Source: Actinomycetales bacterium
GTDB taxonomy: Bacteria; Actinomycetota; Actinomycetes; Mycobacteriales; Mycobacteriaceae
Reading direction: 5' to 3'
DNA length: 6,004 nt
Assembly (NCBI GenBank): GCA_012841845.1
Contig: DUTZ01000471.1
Span: forward strand, 1 to 6,004
The position numbers were made by a program, and so were the translations under genes. Shown here one piece after another: positions 4,753 through 6,004 of the stretch. Positions within the stretch are counted from its first letter, which is position 1. The number at the start of each line of letters is the position of its first letter. The notes under the pieces were generated by a model. It had not been told where the DNA came from, did not search any database, and was given only the letters and a program-made list of their open reading frames with translations.

Positions 4753-5961
4753 ATGTCCGCCACCGGCCGGGACACCCCGGCGACCACCCGCGACCGCGTC
4801 GTCTCGTTCGCCTCGCAGATCGAGGAGAACACCCTCGAGCAGGCCCGGGCCACCGCCCGGCTGCCGTTCGTGTACCCGCACGTCGCGCTCATGCCCGACG
4901 CCCACTACGGGCTCGGCTCGAGCGTCGGCACCGTGTTCGGCACCCTTGGCGCGGTGATCCCCGCCGCCGTGGGCGTGGACATCGGCTGCGGCATGATCGG
5001 CGTGCGCACCGGCTACACGGCCGCCGACCTCGACCGCGTCCGTGCCGGCGGCCGCGGGCTCGAGACGCTGAGGGCCGCGATCGAGGAGAGCATCCCGCTC
5101 TCGCCGGGCAACTACAACGACTGGCAGCTCCGGGGCAGCGCCGACGCACGCTGCCGGGAGCTCGCCACGCTCGCCGAGGAGACCGGCGTGGACCTGTCGC
5201 ACTCGCCCAAGTGGCGGCAGCAGCTCGGCTCGCTGGGCGGCGGCAACCACTTCATCGAGCTCTGCCTCGACGAGGACGGCGCGGTGTGGATGTTCCTGCA
5301 CTCCGGCTCGCGCGGGGTGGGCAACAAGATCGCGCAGAAGCACATCAGGACGGCCAAGAAGCTGTGCCGCCGCTGGTGGATCGACCTGCCCGACCCGGAC
5401 CTGGCCTACCTCGTGGAGGGCACGGCCGAGTTCGACGCCTACCTCGCCGACCTGGCGTGGGCGCAGCGCTTCGCCTACCTCAACCGCGAGGAGATGATGG
5501 ACCGCTTCGCCGACCGCCTGCAGGAGTGGGTGGGCGAGCCGCTGACCGAGCTCGAGCGGATCAACTGTCACCACAACTACACCGTGCGCGAGCGGCACTA
5601 CGGCAAGACCGTGTGGCTCACGCGCAAGGGCGCGGTCCGGGCCGACGAGGGCGTCAAGGCGCTCGTCCCCGGGTCGATGGGCACGGCCTCGTACGTCGTC
5701 GAGGGCAGGGGCTACGGCCCGTCGCTGCGCTCGGCGCCGCACGGTGCGGGTCGCCGGTTCTCGCGGAACGAGGCGCGCAAGCGCTTCACGGCCGCCGACC
5801 TCGACAGCCGTATGGCGGGCATCGAGTACCGCCCGGGGGAGGAGTTCGTCGACGAGATCCCGGACGCCTACAAGGACATCGACGAGGTGATGCGCGACGC
5901 CGAACCGCTCGTCACCGTCCTGCACCGCCTCCGCCAGGTGCTCAACGTCAAGGGCACCTGA
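4753..5961 (+). CDS. rtcB: RtcB family RNA ligase (RNA 3'-phosphate / 2',3'-cyclic phosphate to 5'-OH)
   Basis: The 402-residue protein is close in length to E. coli RtcB (408). It joins RNA 3'-phosphate or 2',3'-cyclic phosphate ends to 5'-hydroxyl ends using GTP and Mn2+, acting in tRNA and rRNA repair in the cytoplasm. The metal and active-site residues are all visible: PDAH (48-51), Cys79 in GVDIGCGM, GGGNHFIEL (162-170), His183 in LHSGSRGVGN, His274 in CHHNY, PGSMGTASY (306-314), the guanylylated His330 in SAPHGAGR, and a near-terminal Lys400. The protein is therefore expected to be active. The frame is open 234 codons further upstream, but that part crosses other genes and lacks RtcB similarity; ATG 4753 has a good Shine-Dalgarno. 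No archease, rtcA or rtcR is seen nearby; this short form, like E. coli's, may not need archease. Control probably lies in the leader. Confidence 0.95.
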   Translation: MSATGRDTPATTRDRVVSFASQIEENTLEQARATARLPFVYPHVALMPDAHYGLGSSVGTVFGTLGAVIPAAVGVDIGCGMIGVRTGYTAADLDRVRAGGRGLETLRAAIEESIPLSPGNYNDWQLRGSADARCRELATLAEETGVDLSHSPKWRQQLGSLGGGNHFIELCLDEDGAVWMFLHSGSRGVGNKIAQKHIRTAKKLCRRWWIDLPDPDLAYLVEGTAEFDAYLADLAWAQRFAYLNREEMMDRFADRLQEWVGEPLTELERINCHHNYTVRERHYGKTVWLTRKGAVRADEGVKALVPGSMGTASYVVEGRGYGPSLRSAPHGAGRRFSRNEARKRFTAADLDSRMAGIEYRPGEEFVDEIPDAYKDIDEVMRDAEPLVTVLHRLRQVLNVKGT

Positions 5962-5983
5962 CGGCGACGGCACACGGCCCCCG

Positions 5984-6004
5984 GCCCGGGCTCATCTCCC
6001 GGGC
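5984..6004 (+). terminator. Hairpin after rtcB, likely terminator (cut by window edge)
   Basis: GCCCGGG (5984-5990) and CCCGGGC (5998-6004) form a perfect 7-bp stem around CTCATCT, 22 bp past the rtcB stop. The window ends with the stem, so its full length and any T tract cannot be seen. Confidence 0.6.

Noticed and set aside
4267..5973. 568-codon minus-strand ORF opposite rtcB
   Set aside because: Composition is that of an antisense shadow in GC-rich DNA (Arg/Ala/Gly/His-rich, no domain); the plus strand holds a complete RtcB with all motifs.

Overview
The window is very GC-rich, with G or C in nearly every third codon position. It carries an F420-dependent oxidoreductase gene, and at least three starts have a TANNNT box 6-7 nt upstream with no useful ribosome binding site (leaderless genes). 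All this points to an actinobacterial chromosome. I cannot name the genus. Nothing indicates a phage, plasmid or insertion sequence.

Layout, left to right. (1) The 3' part of an LLM-class F420-dependent oxidoreductase gene (+) runs in from the left edge. It converges on a small four-helix membrane protein gene (-), with an imperfect 21-bp hairpin and a 12-bp tandem repeat between them. (2) That membrane gene is divergent from a 14-helix DHA2-type MFS exporter gene (+). The short gap holds a promoter-like element for each gene and a palindrome lying over both -35 regions. (3) The MFS gene converges on an epoxide-hydrolase-like alpha/beta hydrolase gene (-). The 160-bp gap is packed with short repeats, and a copy of the hydrolase 3' end forms the last codons of the MFS gene. 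(4) The hydrolase is the second gene of a two-gene operon; the first encodes an SRPBCC-fold protein, and the two overlap by 8-14 bp. (5) Divergent from this operon, a promoter-like element, a 45-codon ORF with a perfect AGGAGG, and a leader with four consecutive stem-loops precede rtcB, encoding the RNA 3'-phosphate/5'-OH ligase. rtcB is complete and is followed by a hairpin reaching the right edge.

The genes do not form one pathway. The SRPBCC/hydrolase pair may act on one substrate class, and the MFS/membrane pair probably shares control. The part most worth attention is the rtcB leader. It has a small ORF, stacked hairpins ending at the Shine-Dalgarno, and a distant CCTCTaCCCC stretch able to pair with that Shine-Dalgarno. 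This could be an undescribed post-transcriptional control element. The second is the duplicated hydrolase 3' end with its repeat-filled gap.
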